A DNA stretch of 64,000 nt from Clostridiaceae bacterium JG1575 (GTDB lineage: Bacteria > Bacillota > Clostridia > Clostridiales > Clostridiaceae). The position numbers were made by a program, and so were the translations under genes. The notes beneath the pieces were generated by a model, which was given only the letters and a program-made list of their open reading frames with translations, made no database searches and was not told the DNA's origin. Every line of letters starts with the position of its first letter. Within the stretch, counting starts at the first letter, position 1. Of the stretch, positions 35,614 through 44,951 are shown one piece after another. The stretch spans positions 52,015-116,014 of the forward strand of contig LQGW01000035.1 of the NCBI GenBank assembly GCA_002838815.1, read 5' to 3'.

Positions 35614-35663
35614 CCGTCCCTCTTTCTTCTTTCTCATTATACCTGATGAAGAAAGAGGGACGG
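35614..35663. repeat. Inverted repeat containing the mnmE -10 element in its loop
   Basis: A perfect 16-bp stem (35614-35629 with 35648-35663) encloses an 18-nt loop in which the minus strand carries TATAAT (35641-35636). On the minus strand TTTTAAAT follows the stem, so it also has terminator character. Confidence 0.7.
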
Positions 35664-35672
35664 CGTTCCTCA

Positions 35673-35730
35673 AACGAAAAGAACCCGGGGGGGCAGCAAC
35701 GATTTTGCTCCGCCTTGGGTTCTTTTCGTT
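35673..35730 (-). terminator. Terminator after jag
   Basis: A perfect 14-bp stem (35673-35686 with 35717-35730) with the sequence GGGTTCTTTTCGTT as its minus-strand 3' arm, about 40 bp after the jag stop. It separates the rpmH-to-jag operon from mnmE. Confidence 0.72.
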
Positions 35731-35769
35731 CATTCGGGACGCCATCCGATTTTGATGGACTTCCCGTTT

Positions 35770-36399
35770 TTATTCTTGCGGTTCCACGACGACCTTGCGA
35801 TAAGGATCGACTCCCTCAGAGTGCGTCTGTACGTTGGGATCCCCCTGAAGCCTTGTATGAATGATGCGACGCTCGTTGGAATTCATGGGATCCAACGCAA
35901 TGCTTTTTCCATACTTTTTAACCTTCCAAGCTGTTTTTTCAGCCAGCCTTCTCAAGGTTTCTTCCCGCTTTTCCCGATAGCCTTCGGTGTCAATCACCAC
36001 TCGGACGTAAGGTCTTGACCCCCGTTCTTTGTTGATGTAGAGATTGGTTAAGTATTGAAGCGCATCCAAGGTCTCGCCCCGATAGCCAATAATGAGGCCC
36101 ATCTTCGGTCCTGCAAGGTTCACCTCAATCATCCCTGGATCCAGTTGCTTGACCCGAAGTTCCGCCAAAAGCTCCATCTGGTTCAAAATCGTGCGAATGA
36201 AGGTTTTAACAAGCTCGGTGAGGTCGATCTGTTTGGGCTGAGCTTCAATGACAAAAGGTTTGGCGCCAAATCCTAAAATTCCTTTGGATCCTTCCTCTAA
36301 AACGGAATAATCCAGCTGATCCAAAGCGCAGGAAAAGGATTGACACGCCGCTTGCAGCGCTTCCTCCAGCGTCTTTGCTTGAAATTTCGTTGTTTCCAT
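35770..36399 (-). CDS. jag: RNA-binding protein Jag/KhpB (SpoIIIJ-associated)
   Basis: This 209-residue protein has the N-terminal Jag domain (FQAKTLEEALQAAC, with GILGFGAKPF), a KH domain with the GYRGETLDALQYL loop in place of the usual GxxG (about residues 130-142), and a C-terminal R3H domain (SNERRIIHTRLQGD). KhpB pairs with KhpA to bind RNAs that set cell length and division. Its ATG shares one base with the yidC stop (TAATG). It is the last gene of the rpmH operon. Confidence 0.95.
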   Translation of the reverse strand: METTKFQAKTLEEALQAACQSFSCALDQLDYSVLEEGSKGILGFGAKPFVIEAQPKQIDLTELVKTFIRTILNQMELLAELRVKQLDPGMIEVNLAGPKMGLIIGYRGETLDALQYLTNLYINKERGSRPYVRVVIDTEGYREKREETLRRLAEKTAWKVKKYGKSIALDPMNSNERRIIHTRLQGDPNVQTHSEGVDPYRKVVVEPQE

Positions 36400-37157
36400 T
36401 ATTTTCTGATCACCTTATTCCTTTTCCGTTTGGGTTCGGCTTCCGGTAAATCCGCCACCACGATGGGGTCGGGGTTTTTTTCGTCAAATGAATTCATAAT
36501 CAGCTGCTGGACAATGCGGAATAGGTTACCGGTGATCCAGTAAAGACCAAGCGCTGCCGGGTTCTGCCACGTAAACCATCCAATCATCAGCGCCATCATG
36601 TAGTTCACGGTGTTCATGCTCTTCGCTTGAGCCTTCGCCTCCGCGGTCATGCTGCGTTCATTGGATTTTTGGGTCAGCCACGAGGAGATCAGCATGGTAA
36701 TGACGGTGATCACCGTCAGCTGAATATTTCCCACGGCCGCCAAGTCCGGAATAATGGGGTTAAGATAGCTGAGTTTCGAAATGGTTCCTTGGCTCGCCAG
36801 GTTTCTAAACACCTGGAACAAAGCGATGAATAAGGGCATCTGAATCAGCATCGGGAGACATCCCCCCAGCATGCTGACGTTGTTGTCCTTCATCAATTTC
36901 GACTGAGCTTCCTGCATCCGGGCGGGATCGTTTTTGTATTTTTCCTGAATTTTTTTCAATTCCGGCTGAATGAGGCTCATTTTTTTGGAGCTCTTCATTG
37001 CCTTCCAGTTCAGTGGGAAGACAATCAGGTTGAACAGGATCGTGAAGAGCACAATGGAGGTTCCCCATTGAGTTCCCGGATCGTGGATGAAACTGCTTAA
37101 AAAGCCATTCATCACCTGAAAAACGGAATTAAATACGTTATTAATCGCTTGTTGCAA
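36399..37157 (-). CDS. yidC: Membrane protein insertase YidC
   Basis: YidC/OxaA (252 residues) inserts membrane proteins alone or with SecYEG. It has five membrane helices: an N-terminal helix, then WGTSIVLFTILFNLIVFPL, the cytoplasmic loop KKIQEKYKNDPARMQEAQ with the family charge pattern, and C-terminal pairs. No lipobox is evident at the start, unlike many Gram-positive YidC1 proteins. The tail is basic (KRKRNKVIRK), which helps ribosome binding. It follows yidD and precedes jag. Confidence 0.95.
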   Translation of the reverse strand: MQQAINNVFNSVFQVMNGFLSSFIHDPGTQWGTSIVLFTILFNLIVFPLNWKAMKSSKKMSLIQPELKKIQEKYKNDPARMQEAQSKLMKDNNVSMLGGCLPMLIQMPLFIALFQVFRNLASQGTISKLSYLNPIIPDLAAVGNIQLTVITVITMLISSWLTQKSNERSMTAEAKAQAKSMNTVNYMMALMIGWFTWQNPAALGLYWITGNLFRIVQQLIMNSFDEKNPDPIVVADLPEAEPKRKRNKVIRK

Positions 37158-37168
37158 GAGTTTTCCTC

Positions 37169-37387
37169 CTAGTCTTTTTCAACCGGGTCGTAAATGGGTC
37201 CCTTATAAAACGGATGACATCGGAGAATTCGTTTCAGCGCCATCCAAGAACCTTTCCAGGCCCCATGGATTTCAATGGCTTCTAAACTATACTGAGAGCA
37301 TGTGGGAATGAACCGACAACGGGGCCGGGTGTTGGGAGAAATCTGGGTTTGATACCAGCGAATCATCCGAATCAACAGCTTTTTCAT
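37169..37387 (-). CDS. yidD: Membrane protein insertion efficiency factor YidD
   Basis: YidD (72 residues) has the diagnostic core [20 protein letters not shown], with its conserved cysteines, and [19 protein letters not shown]. It is a peripheral inner-membrane protein that aids YidC-dependent insertion. Its ATG overlaps the rnpA stop (ATGA). Confidence 0.95.
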   Translation of the reverse strand: MKKLLIRMIRWYQTQISPNTRPRCRFIPTCSQYSLEAIEIHGAWKGSWMALKRILRCHPFYKGPIYDPVEKD

Positions 37388-37737
37388 GCCTTTTTGATGC
37401 CTGCCTTTTTATAGAGCGCGTGCACTGACTTTTGCACATCATGAAACGAGCGACCCACGATGGGTCCTCTGGCCACAAAGACCAGGTCGTACCCCGGTTC
37501 CACGAGATCGACGCTTAGGCGGGCCGCTTCGGAGATCAATCGCTTGACTCGACTGCGCACGACGCTTTTGCCGACCTTTTTGCTAACGGAAATACCCACC
37601 CGATTAAAGGATTCGCCTTCCTTCGCATTTTTGGGGTTCTTCATCTTGTACAGCACCAGTAGGTCACTGGCACAGGATCTGCCTCTTCTGTATACGTTCC
37701 TGAACTCCTGGTTTTTCTTCAGTCTTTCATACTTCAC
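37384..37737 (-). CDS. rnpA: Ribonuclease P protein component
   Basis: RnpA (117 residues) is the protein subunit of RNase P, which matures tRNA 5' ends. It starts [20 protein letters not shown] and carries the RNR motif as [18 protein letters not shown] (about residues 56-73). GTG at 37737 is 8 nt after AGAGG; ATGs at 37758 and 37776 would give longer, atypical N-termini. It lies between rpmH and yidD in the classical order. Confidence 0.93.
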   Translation of the reverse strand: MKYERLKKNQEFRNVYRRGRSCASDLLVLYKMKNPKNAKEGESFNRVGISVSKKVGKSVVRSRVKRLISEAARLSVDLVEPGYDLVFVARGPIVGRSFHDVQKSVHALYKKAGIKKA

Positions 37738-37785
37738 AGAAGTTTCCTCTTTCCTCATTACAGAAAAAGGCCACATAATGCGGCC

Positions 37786-37920
37786 TTAAGCTGTTAATCT
37801 TTTTCTGCCTTTGAGCTTTCTTCTCTTCAGCACGTTTCTACCATTTTTGGTAGCCATCCGCTTACGGAAGCCATGTTCCTTCTTTCTTTGCTTCTTTTTC
37901 GGTTGATACGTCATCCACAT
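37786..37920 (-). CDS. rpmH: 50S ribosomal protein L34
   Basis: A 44-residue, very basic protein, too short for a usual ORF cut-off. It reads [18 protein letters not shown] then [20 protein letters not shown] and ends RKRLTA, the standard L34 sequence. GGGAGGTG lies upstream of the ATG at 37920. It is the first gene of rpmH-rnpA-yidD-yidC-jag and is divergent from dnaA across the origin region. Confidence 0.96.
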   Translation of the reverse strand: MWMTYQPKKKQRKKEHGFRKRMATKNGRNVLKRRKLKGRKRLTA

Positions 37921-38054
37921 ATAACTGACACCTCCCTTTTTGGTTTGGATCGCATTTTCAGTGCATTCTACGTGACACTAGATCATTATACAGAGGTGTT
38001 TTTGCGGTGTCAACAAATTGACCAACGATGGTTTTTTTTTTAGCCCAAGCTTCT

Positions 38055-38394
38055 TGTGGATAACTTCTTGAATTTTGGCGTTCCCTTATGATATGATGAA
38101 ACCGATAAAAAAGCGGAACCCTTTGGAAATGCTATGTTTCGGGAGGTTCCTCATTTTATTTTATCCACTTTTTATCCCCATTTCCTGTGGATAACTTGTC
38201 CTTGTGGAGGACTTGTGGATAACCTGTGCACCGCAATCTGAAGAAAAGAAAAGCCCTTGTCGATTTTCCGTTCAGATTGCCCATTGATCCCTTCATCCCT
38301 TCTGTGAACATCTGCTGTTCTTCCTTGTGCATAACATTAGCCCCGGAGGCTTTCTTTCTCAGTTATGCACACCTGTGGACAGTTGTTATACACA
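38055..38394. other. oriC-proximal DnaA-box region upstream of dnaA
   Basis: Exact DnaA boxes (TGTGGATAA) are at 38055-38063, 38186-38194 and 38214-38222. Near matches include TTATCCACT 38161, TTATCCCCA 38172, TGTGCATAA 38326, TTATGCACA 38363 and TTATACACA 38386. They fill the 496-bp rpmH-dnaA gap, the classical position for incA/incB-type origin elements and DnaA autoregulation. Confidence 0.85.
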
Positions 38395-38416
38395 AAATCC
38401 AAAGGAGAATCCCGCT

Positions 38417-39787
38417 ATGAAAGACTCGTTTACTGCGGTCTGGAAGGACGTTTTAAACATCATCGAGGCCGAGATCAGCACCCCCGTGAGCTTTAAAACG
38501 TGGTTTTTACCCATCCGGCCGGAGCAATTGACCGATCAGGAACTGACGTTGAGTGTGCCCACGCAGACCGCCATGGACATCCTACGCCAAAAATACGCCG
38601 AACTCATCAAAAACTCAGTGGCTCATGTGCTGCGCCGGGAGGTCGCCATCAATATTGTGGTCGCAGATCTCCCCGAATCCTACGCCCCTCCCATAGAAAA
38701 AGAGCGGAAAAAGAAAAAAGAGGAGCCCAAGCGGCCCGAAAGCACCTGCACAACCGCCGGAGATCCGAGTTTTTTAAATCCCAAGTATACCTTTGATACC
38801 TTTGTGATTGGAAACTCCAACCGCTTTGTCCACGCCGCTTGCCTGGCCGTCGCGGGCAGACTCAATGAAACCTACAATCCGCTCTTTATTTATGGCGGAG
38901 TGGGTCTTGGAAAAACCCATTTGATGCACGCCATCGGTCATGCCGTCCGAGAGCGCAATAAGGACGCCAAGGTCGTCTACGTCTCCAGCGAGAAGTTTAT
39001 GAATGAGATGATTCACTCCATTCAGACCAACGCCAACGAGGCATTCCGCGAAAAATACCGCAAAAACGTCGATGTGATTCTCATCGACGACATTCAGTTC
39101 ATCGCCGGAAAAGAGAGCACTCAGCAAGAACTCTTCCATACCTTCAATGAACTGAAGGATTCCAACAAACAAATCATCCTCTCATCGGACCGCCCGCCCA
39201 ACGAAATTCCTACCTTGGAGGACCGCTTGCGCACGCGTTTTGCCTCGGGACTCATCGCGGACATCCAGCCCCCGGACTTTGAAACGCGGGTGGCCATCTT
39301 GAAAAAGAAAGCCGAAGCCGAGCAGATCATGGTTGCCGACGACATTCTTCTTTATATTGCCACTAAGATCAAATCCAACATCCGGGAACTCGAGGGAGCG
39401 TTAATCCGGGTGATGGCCTACGCTCGCCTCACCGATGAAGACATTACGGTAAAACTAGCCACAGAAGCGTTAAAAGACATCGTTTCTGAATCTCAAAACC
39501 GCGAGATTTCCGTGGAACTCATCCAAGAAGTCGTGGCCAATTACTACAATTTGACGGTGGATGATTTAAAAAGCCAACGTCGGACACGAAATGTGGCCCT
39601 GCCGCGGCAAATCGCCATGTTCCTCTCACGAAACTTAACGCCTACTTCATTGCCTAAAATTGGCGAAGAGTTCAACAAGGATCACACCACCGTCATGCAC
39701 GCCTACACAAAGATTCAAGAAGCCGCCGAACAAGATGAATCCCTCAAAACCACCATCGACAACATCAAAAAAAAGCTCAGCACCTAA
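38417..39787 (+). CDS. dnaA: Chromosomal replication initiator DnaA
   Basis: DnaA (456 residues) unwinds the origin. Domain I (residues 1-85) is followed by a short, lysine-rich domain II (ERKKKKEEPKRPES). Domain III is AAA+ with Walker A GGVGLGKTHLMHAIGH (about residue 158) and Walker B VILIDDIQFIAGKE. Domain IV carries the box-binding signature ALPRQIAMFLSRNLT and KDHTTVMHAYTKI. The ATG at 38417 follows AAAGGAG; a longer frame to 38327 lies in origin DNA. dnaN follows after 262 bp. Confidence 0.97.
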   Translation: MKDSFTAVWKDVLNIIEAEISTPVSFKTWFLPIRPEQLTDQELTLSVPTQTAMDILRQKYAELIKNSVAHVLRREVAINIVVADLPESYAPPIEKERKKKKEEPKRPESTCTTAGDPSFLNPKYTFDTFVIGNSNRFVHAACLAVAGRLNETYNPLFIYGGVGLGKTHLMHAIGHAVRERNKDAKVVYVSSEKFMNEMIHSIQTNANEAFREKYRKNVDVILIDDIQFIAGKESTQQELFHTFNELKDSNKQIILSSDRPPNEIPTLEDRLRTRFASGLIADIQPPDFETRVAILKKKAEAEQIMVADDILLYIATKIKSNIRELEGALIRVMAYARLTDEDITVKLATEALKDIVSESQNREISVELIQEVVANYYNLTVDDLKSQRRTRNVALPRQIAMFLSRNLTPTSLPKIGEEFNKDHTTVMHAYTKIQEAAEQDESLKTTIDNIKKKLST

Positions 39788-40049
39788 TCCACAAAACCCC
39801 ACACAGTCCCTGTGCATGGGGTGTGCAAAACTTAGGAAGACCCAAGCCTCTTGTGGATAAGCCCTCTGTTGTACCCTTTTTGTCCCGATCGTTACTCAGA
39901 GTCTAAATCAGCCCGTAGAGCCAGTTTAGACCAGATACTCACAAATTCACAGCCCCTACTGTATACTACGGATTCTTTTATTAACAATAAACAAAAAAGG
40001 GCCATCCACCCCCTTGTGGATGAGTCGCCCCTGACGGAGGATGAATCTC
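39788..40049 (+). other. dnaA-dnaN intergenic origin element
   Basis: There is one exact DnaA box (TGTGGATAA, 39852-39860) and a near match TGTGGATGA at about 40015. Between them lies an AT-rich tract, TTTTATTAACAATAAACAAA (about 39976-39995), suited to duplex opening. This is the incC position of bipartite Firmicutes origins. Confidence 0.65.
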
Positions 40050-41150
40050 ATGAATCTTAGAGTCAATAAAAAAGACCTGGTGGATGGCATCAGCATCGTA
40101 CAAAAAGCCGTCTCATCAAAATCCCCCATGCCCATTTTGGAATGCATCTGCCTTGAGGCAAAAGATCAGCGATTGATCCTTCGAGGCAGCGATGTGGAAT
40201 TGTCCATCGAAACGTCCTTTACCACAGAAATCGCAGAGGAAGGTGCCATCGCCATCAACTCCCGCATGCTCGGAGACATCATCCGAAAATTGCCCAACGG
40301 CGTCATCACCTTGGAGACCGCTGAGAACAATACGGTCATCATCAGCGCAGAAAAATCCGTATTAAACCTGCTCTACATGGACGCTTCTGAGTTTCCCGTA
40401 TTTCCCACGGTGGAGGATGCCGTGACGTTAAGCCTCCAGCAAAAGGATCTTCGGATCATGGTTCGCAGAGTTTTATTTTCCGTAGCCCAAGACGACAGTC
40501 GTCCCGTACTCAACGGGATGCTTTTGGAAGGTGAGAACGGCAATCTGAACATGGTGGGACTTGACGGCTACCGCATGGCCTTGGCCACCACCAGCATTCC
40601 CGAGGTTCCGGAAGTTCGTCGCGTCATCTCCGGCAAAGCCCTACGGGATGTGTTGTCGATTCTTACGGACAACGACGAGGAAGTTCGGTTGGTCTTTGCC
40701 GAAAATCACGTGCTCTTTGAAATGGGCGCCACGAAAATCATTTCGCGGCTGCTGCAAGGAGAATTCTTAAAATACCGCAACATGATTCCCGATTACCATA
40801 AGCTCTCTGTGATTTTGGATCGGCAGGAGTTTTTCGAGGCTACGGAACGGGCTTCTGTTTTAGCCAACGACGGCACCTCCAACCTCATCAAAATGCAGTT
40901 TACCGACAACAGCGTGGTATTGTCTTCGCACTCGAAACTTGGAAAACTGCGGGAAGAGGTTTATGCCGAAATGGACGGCGAGGCTATGGAGCTTGCCTTT
41001 AACGCCAAATACATCCTCGATATTTTAAAAACCATCGAGGATGAAAAGATCGTCATGGATCTAACTTCAGCGCTTTCTCCTTGCCTCATTCACCCCGAGG
41101 GCTCCACGGACAGCATGTACCTCGTTTTGCCCGTGCGGATTTCCAGATGA
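40050..41150 (+). CDS. dnaN: DNA polymerase III beta subunit (sliding clamp)
   Basis: DnaN (366 residues) forms the ring clamp at the fork. It has three repeated clamp domains; features include the N-terminal LVDGISIVQKAVSSKSPMPIL, GLDGYRMALA in domain 2, and the C-terminal YLVLPVRI, whose last hydrophobic residues shape the partner-binding pocket. An ATG at 40041 abuts GGAGG; the ATG at 40050 is 9 nt away and was chosen. Its stop overlaps the S4 gene (ATGA). Confidence 0.96.
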   Translation: MNLRVNKKDLVDGISIVQKAVSSKSPMPILECICLEAKDQRLILRGSDVELSIETSFTTEIAEEGAIAINSRMLGDIIRKLPNGVITLETAENNTVIISAEKSVLNLLYMDASEFPVFPTVEDAVTLSLQQKDLRIMVRRVLFSVAQDDSRPVLNGMLLEGENGNLNMVGLDGYRMALATTSIPEVPEVRRVISGKALRDVLSILTDNDEEVRLVFAENHVLFEMGATKIISRLLQGEFLKYRNMIPDYHKLSVILDRQEFFEATERASVLANDGTSNLIKMQFTDNSVVLSSHSKLGKLREEVYAEMDGEAMELAFNAKYILDILKTIEDEKIVMDLTSALSPCLIHPEGSTDSMYLVLPVRISR

Positions 41151-41386
41151 TGGAACAAGCCATCGTCATTGATTCGGACTTCATTCGCTTAGATGCCTTG
41201 ATGAAGCTTGCCAATTGGGCCAACAGCGGCGGGGAAGCCAAGCACCTGATTCAAGAAGGCGGCGTGCGCGTCAATGGGACGGCCTGCCTTGAGCGATCCA
41301 AAAAGATCCGCCCAGGGGATCGTGTGAGCTTTGCCGCCAAGACGCTTTTGGTAACGAGGGCCGCAGCAGTCTCCCCAAAGCAATGA
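41147..41386 (+). CDS. yaaA: S4-domain RNA-binding protein (YaaA/RlbA-like)
   Basis: This 79-residue protein is essentially one S4 domain: RLDALMKLANWANSGGEAK, then IQEGGVRVNGTACLERSKKIRPGD. YaaA-type proteins lie between dnaN and recF in Firmicutes and have been linked to 50S assembly in Bacillus. The ATG overlaps the dnaN stop, so translation is coupled. Confidence 0.9.
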   Translation: MMEQAIVIDSDFIRLDALMKLANWANSGGEAKHLIQEGGVRVNGTACLERSKKIRPGDRVSFAAKTLLVTRAAAVSPKQ

Positions 41387-41654
41387 GGGCCGCGGGGGCT
41401 TGCGAGGCTTCACCTCCTGCATTTTTAAAAACAAGAGAAAAATCAGCAATAGAATGCACGACCTGGTATTAAAAAGCAGGTCAAGAGAAAGAAAATCATC
41501 AGGGTTATTAATTTTTCTTGATGCTTTTTGTTGATTTTAAAAGAACTGGCAGCAGGCCCCCATCCCCCCTTGACGGTGGGCTTAAGGGGCCTTGGCCCTT
41601 GCGTTTTCGGACCCTTTGCGGGGCTATGTGGTATAATTTCAAAGAGAGGGACTC
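41387..41654 (+). promoter_or_regulatory. recF upstream region with extended -10 promoter
   Basis: This 268-bp gap contains no gene. TGTGGTATAAT (TATAAT at 41632-41637) just before recF is a strong extended -10. Read-through from dnaN is also possible because no terminator is evident. Confidence 0.5.
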
Positions 41655-42752
41655 ATGCATATTGATCTTTTGGAATTAAACAATTTCCGCAATTACGAAC
41701 AGCTGCAAATAAAGCCGGGGGAGGGTCTCAACCTCCTCACGGGAGAAAACGCCCAGGGAAAAACCAATGTTCTTGAGGCCATCTTTTTTTGCGCCTTTGG
41801 ACGCAGCCATCGAACGAGCCGCGATAAGGAAATGCAACGTTTTGAAACGCCTTATACCAGGGTTCAACTGGAGGTCGTGCGCAAACCCATCCCCAAAAAA
41901 ATTGAGATCCGCTTCAACGAAGAGGGACGAAAGTTCATTGAAATCAATGGGCGAAAAATCACTAGGATCCCCGACCTTTTGGGCACTTTGAACGTCATTA
42001 TGTTTTCTCCAGAAGACTTGAAGGTGGTCAAGGAAACGCCAGCCGTTCGGCGGCGTTTTTTGGATATGGAAATCAGCGCCTTGGACAAAGTCTATTACCA
42101 CCAGCTGGTGAGCTACAACAGGGTGATCAGCGAGCGCAACAATTTATTCAAGATGCGTTATGTAGATCCCCAGGTATTGGACGTTTACGATGAGAAAGCG
42201 GCCTCTTTGGGGGCGGCGTTGATCCAAAAACGCATGAACCACTTGGCGGCGCTTAATGAAAAAGCCCAGCCCATCCACTCGGAGATCACGCTTGAGCGAG
42301 AGCGCATCGAATATCGCTATCGTTCGACCGTATCCTTGGACGGGGACTTGGAGCGCGCCCTGCGGCAGGCTCTTTTTTCCATGCGACGCCACGATCTGGA
42401 AAAAAAAGGCACAAGCATCGGACCCCACCGAGATGATTTTTCCATGTTGCTTAACGGAGCCGATGCCAGAACCTACGGTTCGCAGGGGCAACAACGCACG
42501 GCGATTTTAACTTTGAAATTTGCAAGCCTTGGGCTGATCAAAGAGCGCACAGGAGAGTTTCCGGTGCTGCTTTTGGATGATGTGCTGAGTGAATTGGATG
42601 TTTCACGTCAAAATTTCATCTTATCCCGTATTGAAGGAATCCAAACCATTCTTACCATGACGGGCTATGAAAACATTGAGCAGCGCCTGATACAAGGAGC
42701 CCGAATTTTTCACATCCGGGCTGGCACTGCCACTACGGAGGTATTGGGATGA
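41655..42752 (+). CDS. recF: DNA replication and repair protein RecF
   Basis: RecF (365 residues) is an SMC-like ATPase that loads RecA at gaps. The start MHIDLLELNNFRNYEQLQI, Walker A GENAQGKTNVLEAIFF (about residues 30-45), the signature region YGSQGQQRTAILTLKFA and Walker B LLLDDVLSELD are all present. The coding region contains an imperfect parS-like sequence near 42599. It overlaps the remB-like gene by 4 bp. Confidence 0.96.
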   Translation: MHIDLLELNNFRNYEQLQIKPGEGLNLLTGENAQGKTNVLEAIFFCAFGRSHRTSRDKEMQRFETPYTRVQLEVVRKPIPKKIEIRFNEEGRKFIEINGRKITRIPDLLGTLNVIMFSPEDLKVVKETPAVRRRFLDMEISALDKVYYHQLVSYNRVISERNNLFKMRYVDPQVLDVYDEKAASLGAALIQKRMNHLAALNEKAQPIHSEITLERERIEYRYRSTVSLDGDLERALRQALFSMRRHDLEKKGTSIGPHRDDFSMLLNGADARTYGSQGQQRTAILTLKFASLGLIKERTGEFPVLLLDDVLSELDVSRQNFILSRIEGIQTILTMTGYENIEQRLIQGARIFHIRAGTATTEVLG

Positions 42753-43030
42753 CCCTGCATTTAGGCGACGATGTGACCGCGCATCTTTGCTCCATTATTG
42801 GGATTTTCAACATGGATCCCCGGACCCTCACGTCCGATAACATCGCTTTTTTAAAGACCTCCGAGGAGGAAGGATTTATTGAGCGGATTTCCGCGGAGCC
42901 CCCCAAATCCTTTGTGGTGGCTCAAAGCGATCACCACACCACCATCTACTTATCGCCCATTTCAACCAAAACCTTGATTCGTCGGGCGGATCCGGCCCAT
43001 TTACAGGAGGAAGATACTCATGTCAGATAA
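42749..43030 (+). CDS. RemB-like DUF370 DNA-binding regulator
   Basis: This 93-residue protein starts [20 protein letters not shown] and has [19 protein letters not shown] and [15 protein letters not shown], matching the RemB/YaaB (extracellular matrix regulator) family found between recF and gyrB. RemB relatives are small, RemA-like DNA-binding proteins; targets here are unknown. ATGA overlaps with recF, and 11 bp overlap with gyrB, suggest tight coupling. Confidence 0.88.
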   Translation: MTLHLGDDVTAHLCSIIGIFNMDPRTLTSDNIAFLKTSEEEGFIERISAEPPKSFVVAQSDHHTTIYLSPISTKTLIRRADPAHLQEEDTHVR

Positions 43031-44942
43031 AGACCTTCAGCACGTTGACGGCGCATACGATGACAGTCAGATCCAGATTTTAGAGGGATTGGAGGCTGTT
43101 CGTGTTCGACCCAGCATGTATATCGGGTCCACCTCCCTGGTCGGACTGCACCATCTCATTTCAGAGATCGTAGATAACTCCATCGATGAAGCCTTGGCGG
43201 GCTACGCTACGCACATCGAAGTGGTCATTCATAAGGACCACTCCGTCACCATCACGGATGACGGACGGGGAATGCCCGTGGGCATGAACGAAAAACTCGG
43301 GATTTCCACGGTGGAAGTCATTCATACCGTGCTTCATGCCGGTGGGAAATTTGGCGGTGGGGGATATAAAGTCTCCGGAGGGCTCCACGGCGTTGGAGCT
43401 TCCGTGGTGAATGCGCTTTCCACCTGGATGAAGGTGGAAGTCTCCCGCGAGGGCAAAGTCCATACCCAAGAATTTCGCAGGGGCATTCCTCAAGGCCCCT
43501 TGAAGATTACTGGGGAGGCCCAGCACACGGGAACCCAGTCTACTTTTTTGGCGGACGCCCAGATTTTTGACACCTTGGACTACGACTACGATATTTTGGC
43601 CGCCCGATTGAGGGAACTGGCTTTCTTAAACAAAGGACTGCGCATTTCCATTACCGAAGAGCGAGAAGAAACTCCGTTGCATGAGACCTTTTGTTATGAA
43701 GGCGGAATTATGGAATATGTGGAGTTCATGAACCGCAACAAAGAGCCCCTGCACAGCAAAGTAATCTACATGGAAGCAGTGCTCGACACCATGGAGGTGG
43801 AGCTGGCTTTGCAGTATACGGCGGGATTTGTGGAAAATATTTCAAGCTACGCCAACAATATCGTCACCAAAGAGGGCGGCATGCATTTGGAAGGCTTCCG
43901 CCGGGCGCTGACGAAGGTACTCAATGATTACGGCAAACGCTTTGGGTACATCAAGGATGGGGATAAACTCTCAGGCGAAGACGTTCGGGAGGGGTTGACG
44001 GCCATTGTCTCTGTAAAGCTTCAAGAGCCTCAATTTGAAGGACAGACCAAGCAAAAGCTCGGAAACTCCGAGGCCCGAACCGTCGTGGATCAGATCACCA
44101 CCGAAAAGCTTTCGGAATATCTGGAGGAAAACCCTAAGCTCGGCAAGCAAATTTTAGAGAAGGGCCTTATGGCCGCTCGGGCCCGGGAAGCCGCTAGAAA
44201 AGCTCGGGAGATTTCCCGAAAGAGTGTTCTGGAATCGACGACCCTGCCGGGAAAACTTTCAGACTGCCGTTCAAAAGATCCCAAAGAATGCGAAATCTAC
44301 TTAGTCGAAGGGGATTCCGCCGGTGGTACCGCAAAAACCGGACGGGATTCGCACTTCCAAGCCGTACTTCCCCTACGAGGTAAAATCATTAACGTTGAAA
44401 AACAGCGGCTGGATCGTATTTTATCCTCGGACTCCATTCAGAACATGGTGGCGGCTTTCGGAGCGGGTGTGGGCAATGAATTTGATCTTGAAAAGCTGCG
44501 GTACGACCGCATCATCATCATGACCGATGCGGATGTGGACGGAGCGCACATCCGAACGTTGCTGTTGACCTTTTTCTATCGCTATATGCGACCGCTCATC
44601 GACAACGGCCATATATACATGGCCATGCCGCCACTTTATAAGGTCACTAAGGGCAAGCAACACCGCTATGCCTACGATGACGAGCAAAAAGAACAAGTGA
44701 TGGAAGAGATGGGCGGCAAAGAATCCCAGTTTGAAATTCAGCGTTACAAAGGTCTCGGTGAGATGACGGAGCACCAGCTGTGGGAAACCACTATGGATCC
44801 CAGCACTCGGACGCTGCGTCGCGCCAATGTGGATGATGCGAAGGTGGCCGATGAAATTCTGACGATCCTCATGGGGGAAAAGGTGGAACCCCGCCGAGAA
44901 TTCATCGAGAAGAACGCCAACAAAGCCAACATCGACGTGTAG
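43020..44942 (+). CDS. gyrB: DNA gyrase subunit B
   Basis: GyrB (640 residues) supplies the ATPase and TOPRIM parts of gyrase. Visible are [12 protein letters not shown], the ATP pocket [18 protein letters not shown] and the glycine loop [16 protein letters not shown] in the GHKL domain, then TOPRIM with [27 protein letters not shown] and the [14 protein letters not shown] metal site. AGGAGGAAGATACTC precedes the ATG. gyrA follows after 9 bp. Confidence 0.97.
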   Translation: MSDKDLQHVDGAYDDSQIQILEGLEAVRVRPSMYIGSTSLVGLHHLISEIVDNSIDEALAGYATHIEVVIHKDHSVTITDDGRGMPVGMNEKLGISTVEVIHTVLHAGGKFGGGGYKVSGGLHGVGASVVNALSTWMKVEVSREGKVHTQEFRRGIPQGPLKITGEAQHTGTQSTFLADAQIFDTLDYDYDILAARLRELAFLNKGLRISITEEREETPLHETFCYEGGIMEYVEFMNRNKEPLHSKVIYMEAVLDTMEVELALQYTAGFVENISSYANNIVTKEGGMHLEGFRRALTKVLNDYGKRFGYIKDGDKLSGEDVREGLTAIVSVKLQEPQFEGQTKQKLGNSEARTVVDQITTEKLSEYLEENPKLGKQILEKGLMAARAREAARKAREISRKSVLESTTLPGKLSDCRSKDPKECEIYLVEGDSAGGTAKTGRDSHFQAVLPLRGKIINVEKQRLDRILSSDSIQNMVAAFGAGVGNEFDLEKLRYDRIIIMTDADVDGAHIRTLLLTFFYRYMRPLIDNGHIYMAMPPLYKVTKGKQHRYAYDDEQKEQVMEEMGGKESQFEIQRYKGLGEMTEHQLWETTMDPSTRTLRRANVDDAKVADEILTILMGEKVEPRREFIEKNANKANIDV

Positions 44943-44951
44943 GAGGAACCC

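Noticed and set aside
42599..42614. parS-like sequence TGTTTCACGTCAAAAT inside recF
   Set aside because: The right half has several mismatches to the palindrome, and the codons fit the normal RecF sequence LDVSRQNF, so it is probably a chance half-site.
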